DNA from: Flagellimonas_A sp039592695
Lineage (GTDB): Bacteria; Bacteroidota; Bacteroidia; Flavobacteriales; Flavobacteriaceae
Direction: 5' to 3'
Length of the DNA: 64,000 nucleotides
NCBI RefSeq assembly: GCF_039592695.1
Contig: NZ_JBBUTK010000001.1
Coordinates: 620,001-684,000 of the forward strand
Shown: positions 25,088-33,503 of the stretch, piece after piece
How the letters are laid out: each line of letters begins with the position of its first letter
Numbering within the stretch: the stretch's first letter is position 1
Notes under the pieces: generated by a model
What the model was told of the DNA's origin: nothing
The model's database searches: none
Seen by the model: the letters and a program-made list of their open reading frames with translations, nothing else
Position numbers and translations under genes: made by a program

Positions 25088-25754
25088 CCAATTCGGGCAC
25101 ACCCTTGGCCGCTTTTTCAGCAATTATGGTCAAGTTGCCAAAATCAGACTCGCCCACACTGGGTCTAGGGTCAACAAAATAGATAGGGATTCCGTTTTGC
25201 ACATAATTGACCAAACTTGCAGCCGGGTACACCTGCATTGAAGTGCCGATGATGATCAAGATATCGGCTTGTGCGGTGATTTCGATGGCAGGCTCCAACA
25301 TGGGTACCATTTCACCAAACCAAACAATATGGGGCCGCAATTGGTTTCCGTTTTCATCCAAATCCCCGAGAACGAGGTCTTCTTTCCAATCAAAAACCAG
25401 ATTTTCATCAGCGATACTGCGCACTTTGAACAATTCACCGTGCAAGTGCAGCACATTTGAACTTCCTGCTTGCTCATGGAGATTATCCACATTTTGGGTG
25501 ATGATACCGACCTCAAAATGTTGTTCCAGCTTTGCCAAGGCCTTGTGGCCTTCGTTGGGTTCGACTTCAAGCAATTGTCTGCGACGTTGGTTATAAAACT
25601 CAAGAACCAATTCGGGGTTGGCCGCAAACCCTTGGGGTGAGGCCACTTGCATGACATCGTGGCCCTCCCAAAGCCCGTTGGCATCACGAAAGGTTTTGAG
25701 TCCGCTTTCGGCACTCATTCCTGCACCGGTCAGAACAACCACTTTCTTTTTCAT
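25059..25754 (-). CDS. cobB: Sirtuin-type NAD-dependent protein deacylase lacking zinc cysteines
   Basis: The enzyme removes acyl groups from lysines using NAD+. The ATG at 25754 (MKKKVVVLTGAGMS) is preferred; the upstream ATG at 25772 lies partly in a repeat palindrome. Motifs are GAGMSAESGLKTFRD, TQNVDNLHEQAGSSNVLHLH (with the catalytic His) and RPHIVWFGEMVP. Between HGELF and RPHIVWFGE, where most sirtuins have a Cys4 zinc site, the sequence KVRSIADENLVFDWKEDL and what follows has no cysteine at all. The Rossmann part is complete. The Ala/Tyr/Arg residues that distinguish desuccinylases were not scored. Confidence 0.9.
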   Translation of the reverse strand: MKKKVVVLTGAGMSAESGLKTFRDANGLWEGHDVMQVASPQGFAANPELVLEFYNQRRRQLLEVEPNEGHKALAKLEQHFEVGIITQNVDNLHEQAGSSNVLHLHGELFKVRSIADENLVFDWKEDLVLGDLDENGNQLRPHIVWFGEMVPMLEPAIEITAQADILIIIGTSMQVYPAASLVNYVQNGIPIYFVDPRPSVGESDFGNLTIIAEKAAKGVPELVTALCDTET

Positions 25755-25770
25755 TAATTGCTTTTTTGTC

Positions 25771-25804
25771 ATTCCCGCTCCCGATAGTTATCGGGAGCGG
25801 GAAT
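25771..25804. repeat. Extended CCCGATAG/TATCGGG palindrome between cobB and the TrmH gene
   Basis: The 16-bp arms (beginning ATTCCCGCTCCCGATA) are perfectly complementary with a GT centre. The outer ATTCCC..GGGAAT part matches the copy around 48435-48469. It lies in the divergent gap, so it would be transcribed in a 5' leader. Confidence 0.8.
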
Positions 25805-25836
25805 CCAAAAATACCATTTTCGTTATCTTCCCACTG

Positions 25837-26490
25837 ATGTTTGACCATGATTTATTGACATACTTGGAAAGCTACCTTACCGAAGAACGAAAACAGCGTT
25901 TTTTAGAAGTATTGGCCAATCGCACAAAATTCTTGACAGTTGCCATCGAAGATGTGTACCAATTACACAATACCAGTGCCATACTTCGTAGTTGTGACGC
26001 TTTTGGTGTTCAAGAGGTACATGTCATAGAGGAACGCTTTGAAAAGCGGCTGGACAAAAACATCGCCATGGGCGCCGAACAATGGGTCGATGTGAACCGG
26101 CATTCAACGACCCATGACTGTATCGGGCATTTTCAAAATCAGGGATACAAAATTATTGCCACAACACCACACAATGAATCAACGCTGCTTTCTGATTTTC
26201 AGTTATCGTCAAAAACGGCATTGTTCTTTGGTACTGAAAAAGAAGGCCTGACCGAAGAAATATTGCAACAAGCTGATGGATTTTTAAAAATCCCCATGGT
26301 CGGTTTTTCAGAAAGTTTGAATGTTTCAGTTTCTGCGGCTGTTGTCATACAACAATTGACCGACCAGCTTAGAAAATCAAATGTGCCATGGCAGTTGTCT
26401 GATATTGAGGTATTTGAAAAACGATTGGATTGGACCAAGAAATCCATTAAAAATGTAGAAGGCATTATCGAGCGATACCGCTCTGATTGA
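25837..26490 (+). CDS. trmH: TrmH-type tRNA/rRNA 2'-O-methyltransferase
   Basis: This SPOUT-fold enzyme methylates a ribose 2'-OH, most likely Gm18 of tRNA. From the ATG at 25837 it has 217 residues. Motifs are NTSAILRSCDAFGVQEVHVI (motif 1), ALFFGTEKEGLTEEIL (motif 2) and FLKIPMVGFSESLNVSVSAA (motif 3, the knot). The short length without an N-terminal L30e-like domain favours TrmH over RlmB, and the C-terminal helix (EVFEKRLDWTKKSIKNVE) also fits TrmH. Confidence 0.85.
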   Translation: MFDHDLLTYLESYLTEERKQRFLEVLANRTKFLTVAIEDVYQLHNTSAILRSCDAFGVQEVHVIEERFEKRLDKNIAMGAEQWVDVNRHSTTHDCIGHFQNQGYKIIATTPHNESTLLSDFQLSSKTALFFGTEKEGLTEEILQQADGFLKIPMVGFSESLNVSVSAAVVIQQLTDQLRKSNVPWQLSDIEVFEKRLDWTKKSIKNVEGIIERYRSD

Positions 26491-26531
26491 TGTTTTTTGT
26501 ACATTTAAGAGCAACCAATAAATCAAACGAC

Positions 26532-27056
26532 ATGATAGTACTTTACATTTTGCTCGGTATCGTGGCATTGTTCCTTATTTTGGCCATGATTGCGCCAAAA
26601 ACGTATGATGTCTCACGCTCTATTGTAATTGACAGGCCCAGAGCCGAGGTTTTTAGGTATCTCAGGTCATTGAAGAACCAATCTGATTGGTCACCCTGGG
26701 AAAAGAAAGATCCCAACATGCACAAAGAATTTCGCGGCACAGATGGTGAGGTAGGCTCGGTAAGCTACTGGAACGGCAATAAAGATGTGGGTGAAGGAGA
26801 GCAGGAGATTACCAAAATAGTGGAAGGAGAGCGGGTTGAAGGCGAACTTCGTTTTATGAAACCCTGGAAATCAGAATCCGATTGTTATTTCACTACAGAG
26901 GATGCCGATGGCGGAAAAACCAAGGTCGTTTGGGGCTTTTCAGGAAAAAATAAGTTTCCGTTCAGTATCATGTTTTTGTTTTTCAGTATGGACAAAACCG
27001 TTGGTAAGGATTTTGAAGAGGGATTGGCCGATTTGAAAAAGAAGTTGGAAAATTAA
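26532..27056 (+). CDS. SRPBCC-family protein with N-terminal membrane anchor
   Basis: From the ATG at 26532 the 174-residue product has a membrane helix (about residues 2-22) and a START-like SRPBCC domain: VSRSIVIDRPRAEVFRYLRS, WSPWEKKDPNMHKEFRG, VGSVSYWNGNKDVGEGEQEI and a C-terminal helix KDFEEGLADLKKKLE. Such proteins bind hydrophobic ligands; many are annotated as polyketide cyclases without evidence. It starts 41 bp after the TrmH gene and may share its transcript. Confidence 0.75.
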   Translation: MIVLYILLGIVALFLILAMIAPKTYDVSRSIVIDRPRAEVFRYLRSLKNQSDWSPWEKKDPNMHKEFRGTDGEVGSVSYWNGNKDVGEGEQEITKIVEGERVEGELRFMKPWKSESDCYFTTEDADGGKTKVVWGFSGKNKFPFSIMFLFFSMDKTVGKDFEEGLADLKKKLEN

Positions 27057-27128
27057 AACGGAACACTTGCCTCCTTGAGGGATGGCAGAGATCTATGATT
27101 TCAGCATGGGTTCTTTATATTAAATGAG

Positions 27129-27148
27129 ATTCCCGCCTACGCAGGAAT
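27129..27148. repeat. ATTCC...GGAAT dispersed element
   Basis: ATTCCCGCCTACGCAGGAAT is an imperfect palindrome of the ATTCCTGCG-type element common between bacterial genes. It is related to the ends of the 25771 and 48444 elements. It lies 18 bp before the VOC gene start. Confidence 0.55.
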
Positions 27149-27165
27149 GAAAAAAGGTAGTATTT

Positions 27166-27546
27166 ATGAAACAGAACATGGTGGGCTGGTTTGAGATTCC
27201 GGTAACGGATATGAATCGGGCCAAAAAATTCTATGATGAAGTTTTTCAAATAGAAATACAGTTACAGGATTTTGGGGGCACTAAAATGGGTTGGTTTCCT
27301 TGGGAAGAGGGAAAATCAGGGGCCTCGGGTTCTTTGATTTTACAACCAGATTGGTACATACCCAATAGAGTAGAGGGTGTTTTGATTTATTTCAACAGCG
27401 AAGACGTTCAAATTGAACTCGACCGTATCGAAGCGGCTGGTGGGCGCATTCTGAAACCTAAAACAAAAATCAGTGACGAGATTGGCTTTATGGCTTTATT
27501 TCATGATTCTGAGGACAACAGGATAGCACTGCATTCAAGACAATAA
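27166..27546 (+). CDS. VOC-family (glyoxalase/bleomycin-resistance fold) protein
   Basis: The 126-residue protein has the paired beta-alpha-beta modules of the vicinal oxygen chelate family: MVGWFEIPVTDMNRAKKFYD at the N terminus, GVLIYFNSEDVQIELDRIEA in the middle and GFMALFHDSEDNRIALHSRQ at the end. It resembles the small 'VOC family protein' group with PVTDMxRAKxFY. The substrate is unknown. A dispersed repeat follows the stop and probably ends transcription. Confidence 0.85.
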   Translation: MKQNMVGWFEIPVTDMNRAKKFYDEVFQIEIQLQDFGGTKMGWFPWEEGKSGASGSLILQPDWYIPNRVEGVLIYFNSEDVQIELDRIEAAGGRILKPKTKISDEIGFMALFHDSEDNRIALHSRQ

Positions 27547-27570
27547 ACTCTCAAAAGATACCATTGATCT

Positions 27571-27626
27571 ACCCTTTCCGTCATCCTCTATTCGAGGATG
27601 CGACTTTTCCCTGACTAGGGAAAGGA
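27571..27626 (+). repeat. Dispersed CTTTCCGTC...TTTCCC/GGGAAA repeat, copy 3
   Basis: The copy begins ACCCTTTCCGTC and has an inner ATCCTC/GAGGAT hairpin. It ends with CTTTTCCCTGACTAGGGAAAGG, whose arms CTTTTCCCT and AGGGAAAGG pair apart from one mismatch. It lies between the convergent VOC and amylase genes. Confidence 0.75.
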
Positions 27627-27635
27627 TTTTTTGAT

Positions 27636-29327
27636 TTATTCCACCAACTCCAACAGTGCAGTATCATAATCATTTTCAAGCACCACTTGGCCTTTTTCGA
27701 CCATCACCTCGGTATCTGAATAGGTATCGTACAATTTGGTGCCATCACCAAAAAACCCTTTGACCCACAGATATTTTTTGCCTTTGGGCAGATCAAGACC
27801 TACCACGACTTTGTCTTTGTGTTCGCCATTGGTATAGGTTCTTGAGAAGACATAAGGTTTAGAGGCCAAACGCTTGTGCTTACCGGCACCAACGGCTGGG
27901 TGGTTTCTTCTGAACTGCCCGAGTTTTTGCCAGTGCTCGTGCACGGCCTGAATTTCAGGTATGCTATCCAAATCTTCCCAATTCATAAAAGAACGTAGGG
28001 TGGCATCGCCTTCAGTACCTTCTATAATCAATGGCCTGACCGTTTCATCACCATAATATACCTGTGATGCCCCTGGGGTCAAAAGCAGAACATTGGCCGT
28101 GCGGTATGGTTTGGCCCGTTCTTTATCAAAGGGGCTGCCATCATCATGTGAGGTGAGGTAGTTCAACACACTCTTTCCCTTCATTTTGGTGTGCAGCAGG
28201 CGATTGTACTTTCTAAAAATCTTTTCATAGCCCATGTGGGCATCGGTCTTGAGCTCAAAATTGATAAGGCTTTTAAAACCGTGGTCAAAATAGTCGACTT
28301 TTCTGTCCCCAAAATCATAATCTCTACCTCCTGAGATACCATAGTTGTACACTTCGCCAACCATGTAAAATGGGTTTTCGTCCAATACCTTATCAGGATG
28401 TTTCTTTTTCCAAGTTTCAAAGGCGTAATCAGCCTCTTTTTTAAGCTCTGCCCATGCATTTTCGTTCACATGCTTTACGGTGTCTACACGAAAGCCATCC
28501 ACACCAAACTCATGAATATAGTCGGTTAGCCACTTGATGATGTAGAACCGAGGTGCGCGTGGATAACCCGTGCGGTCAAAAAACCGTTGCAGTTCATCCA
28601 GTTCTTGGCTCAAGCGGCCCTCTTCTTTCCACTTGGCCAAAAGTTGATCGGGCAATTCTACCGGCTCATCCGACTCGGTGAGTATGTCGGGTAGATTGTT
28701 GACCAATGTGCATGCCGTGGTGTTCTCGTAGGTGGTAAACTCACAGGTGGGGTCGGTACGTACCCAATCTTCTGGCCAAACGGGGTCAACATCGGTCACG
28801 GGGCCTGTATGGTTCAAGACAACATCCAACAAAACACGGATTCCCTTGGCATGTGCCGTTTCTACCAATTGCTGTAAGTCTTGTTTGGTGCCAAAATTGG
28901 GGTCGATGGTTGTCCAATCCTTGGCCCAATAGCCATGATAACCGTACGTATTGCCCGTGCCTTCATCTGTTGCCCCATGAATCTGCTCAACAACTGGTGT
29001 GAACCAAATGGCATTGATGCCCAAGTCGGTAAAATAACCATCTTCAACTTTTTGGGTGATTCCCTGTATATCCCCTCCTTCAAATCCCCTTAAAACAGCA
29101 GTGCTGTCAGTGCGATCAAAATTGATGTTGTTTTCAGGATTTCCATTGTTGAACCTATCGGTCAAAAGAAAATAGACATTGGCGCCTTCCCAAACGAACG
29201 GAACCTGCTTTTGTTTTTCTTCAATAGTCTCAGAGGTGATCTGTTGTTGGTTGTCGGTGTCTTTTTTAGACTTTTTACAACTCAACAAAAAGGATAGTAT
29301 CGACATGGCGATAAGTAGATTTCGCAT
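27636..29327 (-). CDS. GH13 alpha-amylase family lipoprotein
   Basis: The 563-residue enzyme hydrolyses alpha-glucans. It has a lipoprotein signal with Cys17 (FLLSCKKSKK) and the four GH13 regions: DVVLNH (168-173), GFRVDTVKH (278-286, nucleophile Asp282), GEVYN (324-328, acid/base Glu325) and LTSHDDG (392-398). The C-terminal part from about residue 470 is a beta domain. It would act at the cell surface or in the periplasm on starch or maltodextrin. No SusC/SusD pair is adjacent, so it is not part of a local glycan-use cluster. Confidence 0.92.
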   Translation of the reverse strand: MRNLLIAMSILSFLLSCKKSKKDTDNQQQITSETIEEKQKQVPFVWEGANVYFLLTDRFNNGNPENNINFDRTDSTAVLRGFEGGDIQGITQKVEDGYFTDLGINAIWFTPVVEQIHGATDEGTGNTYGYHGYWAKDWTTIDPNFGTKQDLQQLVETAHAKGIRVLLDVVLNHTGPVTDVDPVWPEDWVRTDPTCEFTTYENTTACTLVNNLPDILTESDEPVELPDQLLAKWKEEGRLSQELDELQRFFDRTGYPRAPRFYIIKWLTDYIHEFGVDGFRVDTVKHVNENAWAELKKEADYAFETWKKKHPDKVLDENPFYMVGEVYNYGISGGRDYDFGDRKVDYFDHGFKSLINFELKTDAHMGYEKIFRKYNRLLHTKMKGKSVLNYLTSHDDGSPFDKERAKPYRTANVLLLTPGASQVYYGDETVRPLIIEGTEGDATLRSFMNWEDLDSIPEIQAVHEHWQKLGQFRRNHPAVGAGKHKRLASKPYVFSRTYTNGEHKDKVVVGLDLPKGKKYLWVKGFFGDGTKLYDTYSDTEVMVEKGQVVLENDYDTALLELVE

Positions 29328-29390
29328 CTTCAGGGATTTTGCCTAAAGCTATTAAATGCGGTCGGATTTCAAAAATTTATTTGATTACGG

Positions 29391-30167
29391 TTATTTTCGG
29401 TTCAAGACCTTGTATTCTTCGTAGCAACTACTGATTGCATCGAGAATTTGAAGGTCGTTGGCCGTTTGTATAAAAGATTTTGAGTAGTTGCAGTTGTTGA
29501 GAATATCCTCAATATCAACCTTTTCCAACTGAAGCAATTCGGTCAGGGTTTCGCGGTCGAACTTTGAGGCCAAGAGGTTTCTGATATCATCATCTTCTTT
29601 CATTTGGCGCAGTTTTCGCATCTGTTTTGGTTTTTTTCCAAAAAGATTACGCAACAAATCTGCCGGATTTAGAATAGCGCCCAGCACTTTGGTCACCGCA
29701 CTTGGGTTTTTGCTGCCCGCCTCATAACTTCTGTTCAATCCTGAAATACTGTACTGATAAGCGTTGTTGATGGGAAGATTTTTTACATCGATTTCAAGAT
29801 AACCGGTCAGTTGGTAGGGGCGAACCACCACTTCTTCAAGGGCATAAGCCAATTCAGTGAGGGCAATCTTGGTGTTCTCAAATCGGAACATGTCATTGGT
29901 CACCCGCACCTTTTGGGGCTTAAAGCCCAAGTAGGTCAGATAGAGCGTATCATTAACCGAGGCAGGAATGCTGAATTTTCCGTTTTGGTCGGTGATGGTG
30001 CCTTTAACTTTATTAAGATTGATGACGTGCACACTTTCAAGCGGAAAATCTGTCTGGGCGTTTACCACAGTGGCATTTAGTTCTTGTGCAGTTGCAGTGT
30101 CTTCATCCTCTTGGCAAAAACCTTGAAAAGATAAAGTGAGGGCAATCAGTACGGCAATCTTCTTCAT
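29391..30167 (-). CDS. Secreted protein with carboxypeptidase-like regulatory domain
   Basis: The 258-residue product has a signal peptide (MKKIAVLIALTLSFQGFCQ) and then a CarboxypepD_reg-like domain of about 85 residues (LNATVVNAQTDFPLESVHVI, GTITDQNGKFSIPASVNDTL, YLTYLGFKPQKV). The second half, KPKQMRKLRQMKEDDDIRNL then LASKFDRETLTELL, is helical and charged. The first domain is the module seen at the start of TonB receptors, but there is no barrel here. Homologues are common in flavobacteria and of unknown role. Confidence 0.75.
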   Translation of the reverse strand: MKKIAVLIALTLSFQGFCQEDEDTATAQELNATVVNAQTDFPLESVHVINLNKVKGTITDQNGKFSIPASVNDTLYLTYLGFKPQKVRVTNDMFRFENTKIALTELAYALEEVVVRPYQLTGYLEIDVKNLPINNAYQYSISGLNRSYEAGSKNPSAVTKVLGAILNPADLLRNLFGKKPKQMRKLRQMKEDDDIRNLLASKFDRETLTELLQLEKVDIEDILNNCNYSKSFIQTANDLQILDAISSCYEEYKVLNRK

Positions 30168-30241
30168 GAAGCAATTTCTCGGATAAAAATACTAAACAAC
30201 ACAAAATAACGCATCACTTCATGCTATTTAGTATTCCCTTA

Positions 30242-30343
30242 ACTCGATAATCGAGATTTATATGCAGCAATCCCGAAGCTTCGGGACTGTCAAAATTTTA
30301 GGTTACTGTCTCTTTAAATGCCCCGTGCCTGATAGCTATCGGG
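30242..30343. repeat. Cluster of three short palindromes
   Basis: CTCGATAATCGAG (30242-30254), TCCCGAAGCTTCGGGA (30271-30286) and CCTGATAGCTATCGGG (30328-30343, one mismatch from perfect) lie in the 195-bp gap downstream of the helicase gene. The second is the type found as P2 of the B12 riboswitch and the third is the CCCGATAG family. Confidence 0.75.
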
Positions 30344-30362
30344 ATTGCCATGAGGCTGCCTA

Positions 30363-32096
30363 CTAAACGAAGCCTTTGAATTTTTTGCTTCTTCCATGGC
30401 CTGATTTCCCCTTTTTTCCTTTGAAGGAGGAAGAGGATTTTCTACCACGACCACCACTATTTTTGCGGTCACGCCTTTTACGCTTTCCGCCCCCACGGTC
30501 GGGTTTGTTCGAAACTTCTACATTGATGCGCCTGCCATCTACGTTGAGGTCTGAAAAAGTCTCCAAGACAAGCGGGGTAAATGCAGCATCGGTATTGAAA
30601 AATGAAAAACTGCCTTTGGTGTCCACTTTGTATACATCGTCTTTATCAAGCCCCAAGCTGTCACGAATAAAATCCTTTAGTGACATCCAATCATAGCCAT
30701 CGCGCTCGCCGATATTGATGAAATAGCGCACCGAACCGTCGTTGCCACCGCTTCTGCCCTTATCTTCAGCCGTACCTGAGTTCAAGTCCCTCGCTTTGTT
30801 GTAATAATTAAAGAATCTGGTAAATTCGACGGAAACAATCTTTTTGATCAGTTCATCTCGGTCAATACCCTCAAGTACATCATTAATGGCAGGTAGGTAG
30901 CCATCAATTTCATTATTTATCTTGGTTTCCTTGATGTTTCGGGCCAGGTGGTATAGTTGGATTTCACAAATTTCAATTCCTGTGGGAATTTTTTCTTCGA
31001 CAAAATCTTGTTTGATCTTTCGCTCAATTGCCTTGATTTTTCGGAGCTCGCTCCGGGTAACGATGACCATCGAAATACCTGATTTGCCCGCTCGGCCTGT
31101 TCGCCCGCTACGGTGGGTATACGTTTCTATTTCATCAGGAAGTTGATAATTGATCACGTGTGTAATATCGTCAACGTCAATACCCCTTGCGGCAACATCG
31201 GTGGCCACCAACATCTGGATCTGTTTTTTGCGAAAGGCGTTCATGACAAGGTCGCGTTGGTTTTGGCTCAAGTCGCCATGCAATGCCCCTGCATTATAGC
31301 CATCTTCTATCAATTTTTCTGCGACACGTTGCGTATCTCGCTTGGTACGACAAAAAACAACAGAAAAGATTCCCGGGTTGGCATCGGCCAATCTTTTGAG
31401 GGCAGGATAGCGGTCACGCCCTCCGACCACATAATACTCGTGCTGTACCGTTGTGGCTCCAACGTTTTTCTCGCCCACGGTAATCTCAACAGGTTTGTGC
31501 ATGAACTTTTTGGCGATGGCAGCCACTTCTTTGGGCATGGTCGCAGAAAACAGCCAAGTGGATTTTTCTTGTGGGGTATTCGAGAGAATATCCTTGATAT
31601 CCTCATAAAAGCCCATGTTCAGCATCTCATCGGCCTCATCCAAAATACAGTAGTCGATTTTAGAGATATCGACAATGCCCCGACCGATCATATCTTTCAT
31701 ACGGCCCGGGGTGGCGACCACGATTTGGGCACCCTTTTTTATCTTTTTAGCCTGCTCGGTAATGCTGGCGCCCCCATAAATTGCAACAATGTTCAACCCT
31801 TTTACGTACTTTGAATAGAGTTGCATTTCATTGGTGATCTGCATACAGAGCTCACGGGTAGGGGAAAGAATAAGCCCCTGCGTGGTTCGGCTTTCAGCAT
31901 GTATTTTTTGAATCAATGGAAAACCAAAAGCTGCGGTTTTTCCGGTTCCTGTCTGCGCCAAGGCAACCAGGTCTTTTTCTTTTTCTAAAAGGATGGGAAT
32001 AGCTTTTTCCTGTACTTCAGAAGGATTCTCGAAGCCCAAATCAGAAATGGCATCGAGCAAGGGTTGGTTCAACCCCAATGTTGAAAATGGTGTCAT
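30363..32096 (-). CDS. DEAD-box RNA helicase with DbpA-like RNA-binding domain
   Basis: The 577-residue helicase has the Q motif region (FSTLGLNQPLLDAI), motif I AQTGTGKTAAFG (about 43-54), LDEADEML, FSATMPKE, ARGIDVDDITHVINY and HRSGRTGRAG. It is followed by a DbpA-type RNA-recognition domain (RYFINIGERDGYDWMSLKDF) and a basic glycine/lysine-rich tail (GGGKRKRRDRKNSGGRGRKS). It probably remodels ribosomal or mRNA structure, as DeaD/CsdA does. The 5' region carries an inverted repeat, GTGTTGT (32126-32132) and ACAACAC (32165-32171), that could fold in the leader. Confidence 0.92.
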   Translation of the reverse strand: MTPFSTLGLNQPLLDAISDLGFENPSEVQEKAIPILLEKEKDLVALAQTGTGKTAAFGFPLIQKIHAESRTTQGLILSPTRELCMQITNEMQLYSKYVKGLNIVAIYGGASITEQAKKIKKGAQIVVATPGRMKDMIGRGIVDISKIDYCILDEADEMLNMGFYEDIKDILSNTPQEKSTWLFSATMPKEVAAIAKKFMHKPVEITVGEKNVGATTVQHEYYVVGGRDRYPALKRLADANPGIFSVVFCRTKRDTQRVAEKLIEDGYNAGALHGDLSQNQRDLVMNAFRKKQIQMLVATDVAARGIDVDDITHVINYQLPDEIETYTHRSGRTGRAGKSGISMVIVTRSELRKIKAIERKIKQDFVEEKIPTGIEICEIQLYHLARNIKETKINNEIDGYLPAINDVLEGIDRDELIKKIVSVEFTRFFNYYNKARDLNSGTAEDKGRSGGNDGSVRYFINIGERDGYDWMSLKDFIRDSLGLDKDDVYKVDTKGSFSFFNTDAAFTPLVLETFSDLNVDGRRINVEVSNKPDRGGGKRKRRDRKNSGGRGRKSSSSFKGKKGKSGHGRSKKFKGFV

Positions 32097-32242
32097 AATA
32101 GAAAATTACATATCGCAAATAAGGTGTGTTGTACCGAGCGATTGCATTTCTATTTTGCCCATTCACAACACTATGCCCATACCGGCGGCGTGATTAAGGG
32201 CGCAAAGGTAATGCTAATTATCTATACTTGATGATTTTATTG

Positions 32243-32878
32243 TCACGGAGCCAAAATGTAGCCATAAATTGAGAAACCAATGCCTATGACACCAAATGCC
32301 AACATCAGCAAAATAAAGGTTTTTTGCAACCGTGGGTTATCGTAAATGATGATACAGACCGCGCCGAGCACGATGGCAATCTGAAAAAAGAGCATACCGA
32401 TGTCAAATTTTTTGGTGGCCACATCGTAGACGTCAGCCAGTTGTTCCCATTCTTTTACCCCTGTGATTTTTCCCATTTCACCATCGAGGTCTTGCACCCA
32501 TTCTTCTTTTGAGAGTTGTGATGATCCTATTAAGATTTCTCTTTTTTCAGAGTTGTATTTGTTGATGGATTCTTCTGTGGATTGAATCTTTTTTTCAATG
32601 GCTGTCGCATTTTCTTGTGCAACAACTCCCGAATTCAGCAATGCTTCCAGATAGTCAAGCTCGCTTTCTTTTAGGCTTTGTTTGACACTTTTCGACTGAT
32701 ACCATGAAGAATAACTGACTTGCTTGTTATGGGCAATCATCATTTCTTCTTCCAGTTCACTGTTCACCAAATCAGCAATGGCCATCAATGCTGCAAAAAA
32801 GGCAATCAGTACACCGCCGACGGCTTCTGCCCGTTCTGAGGCCACGGAAACCTCGACCATATCGTTTTTTTTAGACAT
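32243..32878 (-). CDS. DUF4337 membrane protein
   Basis: From the ATG at 32878 (MSKKNDMVEVSVASERAEAV) the product has 211 residues. An N-terminal hydrophobic helix (GGVLIAFFAALMAIADLV) is followed by the DUF4337 segment NKQVSYSSWYQSKSVKQSLK, a coiled-coil stretch and two C-terminal membrane helices (about 145-205). The role is unknown. Its start overlaps the end of the rdgB-type gene by 8 bp, so the two are probably translated from one message. Confidence 0.75.
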   Translation of the reverse strand: MSKKNDMVEVSVASERAEAVGGVLIAFFAALMAIADLVNSELEEEMMIAHNKQVSYSSWYQSKSVKQSLKESELDYLEALLNSGVVAQENATAIEKKIQSTEESINKYNSEKREILIGSSQLSKEEWVQDLDGEMGKITGVKEWEQLADVYDVATKKFDIGMLFFQIAIVLGAVCIIIYDNPRLQKTFILLMLAFGVIGIGFSIYGYILAP

Positions 32879-33461
32879 AGGTGTATTTTTTGAGATGGTG
32901 AACCAGCTTTTCAAGGGCCTTCGCCCTATGGCTTATCTTGTTTTTTTCTTGAAACGCTAATTCGGCAAATGTTTTGTCAAAACCCTTTGGACGAAAAATG
33001 GGGTCGTAGCCAAATCCTTCTTCCCCTTGTTTTTTAAGTGTGATTTCGCCTTCGACCACCCCTTTGAAAAAATGACGTTCCTGCCGAAGGTTCAAGGCAA
33101 TGACTGTTTCAAATCGAGCGGAACGGTTGGTGGTGTTCTGCATTTGGCGCAGCACCTTTTGCATATTGGCCTCGGCATTTTTTTCATTGCCGGCATAGCG
33201 TGCCGAGTAGACTCCGGGTTCGCCGTTCAAGAAGTTTATCAACAAACCGGTATCGTCGGCAAAGCAATCAAGGCCGTAATTTTGGGTTACGAAGTTGGCC
33301 TTGATTTGTGCATTTTCTTCCAAAGTATTGCCTGTTTCTGGTATTTCGTCATGGCATCCGATCATATTCAACGAAAGCAGTTCAATGGTATCGGGCACCA
33401 TGGTCTTGACTTCATCAAACTTGTTTTGGTTGTGGGTGGCAAACACCAGTTTTGTGGACAT
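32871..33461 (-). CDS. rdgB: Non-canonical purine NTP pyrophosphatase (RdgB/HAM1)
   Basis: The enzyme removes dITP, ITP and XTP from the nucleotide pool. From the ATG at 33461 (MSTKLVFATHNQNKFDEV) it has 196 residues. Signature segments are ATHNQNK (8-14), NTLEENAQIKA, CFADDTGL (with catalytic acidic residues), NGEPGVYSARYAG and GFGYDPIFRP, then SHRAKAL near the end. All key residues are present. It is divergent from the methyltransferase-like gene at 33504. Confidence 0.94.
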   Translation of the reverse strand: MSTKLVFATHNQNKFDEVKTMVPDTIELLSLNMIGCHDEIPETGNTLEENAQIKANFVTQNYGLDCFADDTGLLINFLNGEPGVYSARYAGNEKNAEANMQKVLRQMQNTTNRSARFETVIALNLRQERHFFKGVVEGEITLKKQGEEGFGYDPIFRPKGFDKTFAELAFQEKNKISHRAKALEKLVHHLKKYTYV

Positions 33462-33503
33462 AACTCTGAAGAATCGCAAGCTAAAAATAGTATTTTAGCC
33501 GAT

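Noticed and set aside
25618..25836. Upstream extension of the TrmH frame
   Set aside because: It is antisense to the sirtuin start and crosses the repeat palindrome. The family start matches the ATG at 25837.
27636..29327. Polysaccharide utilisation locus around the GH13 lipoprotein
   Set aside because: No SusC/SusD pair, regulator or second glycoside hydrolase is adjacent.
31113..31814. Long plus-strand frame of 233 codons inside the helicase gene
   Set aside because: It is fully antisense to the conserved core of the DEAD-box helicase, has no recognisable domain and carries the composition of a complementary strand.
33027..33503. N-terminal extension of the methyltransferase-like frame
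   Set aside because: This part is antisense to rdgB. The conserved membrane protein begins with the ATG at 33504.
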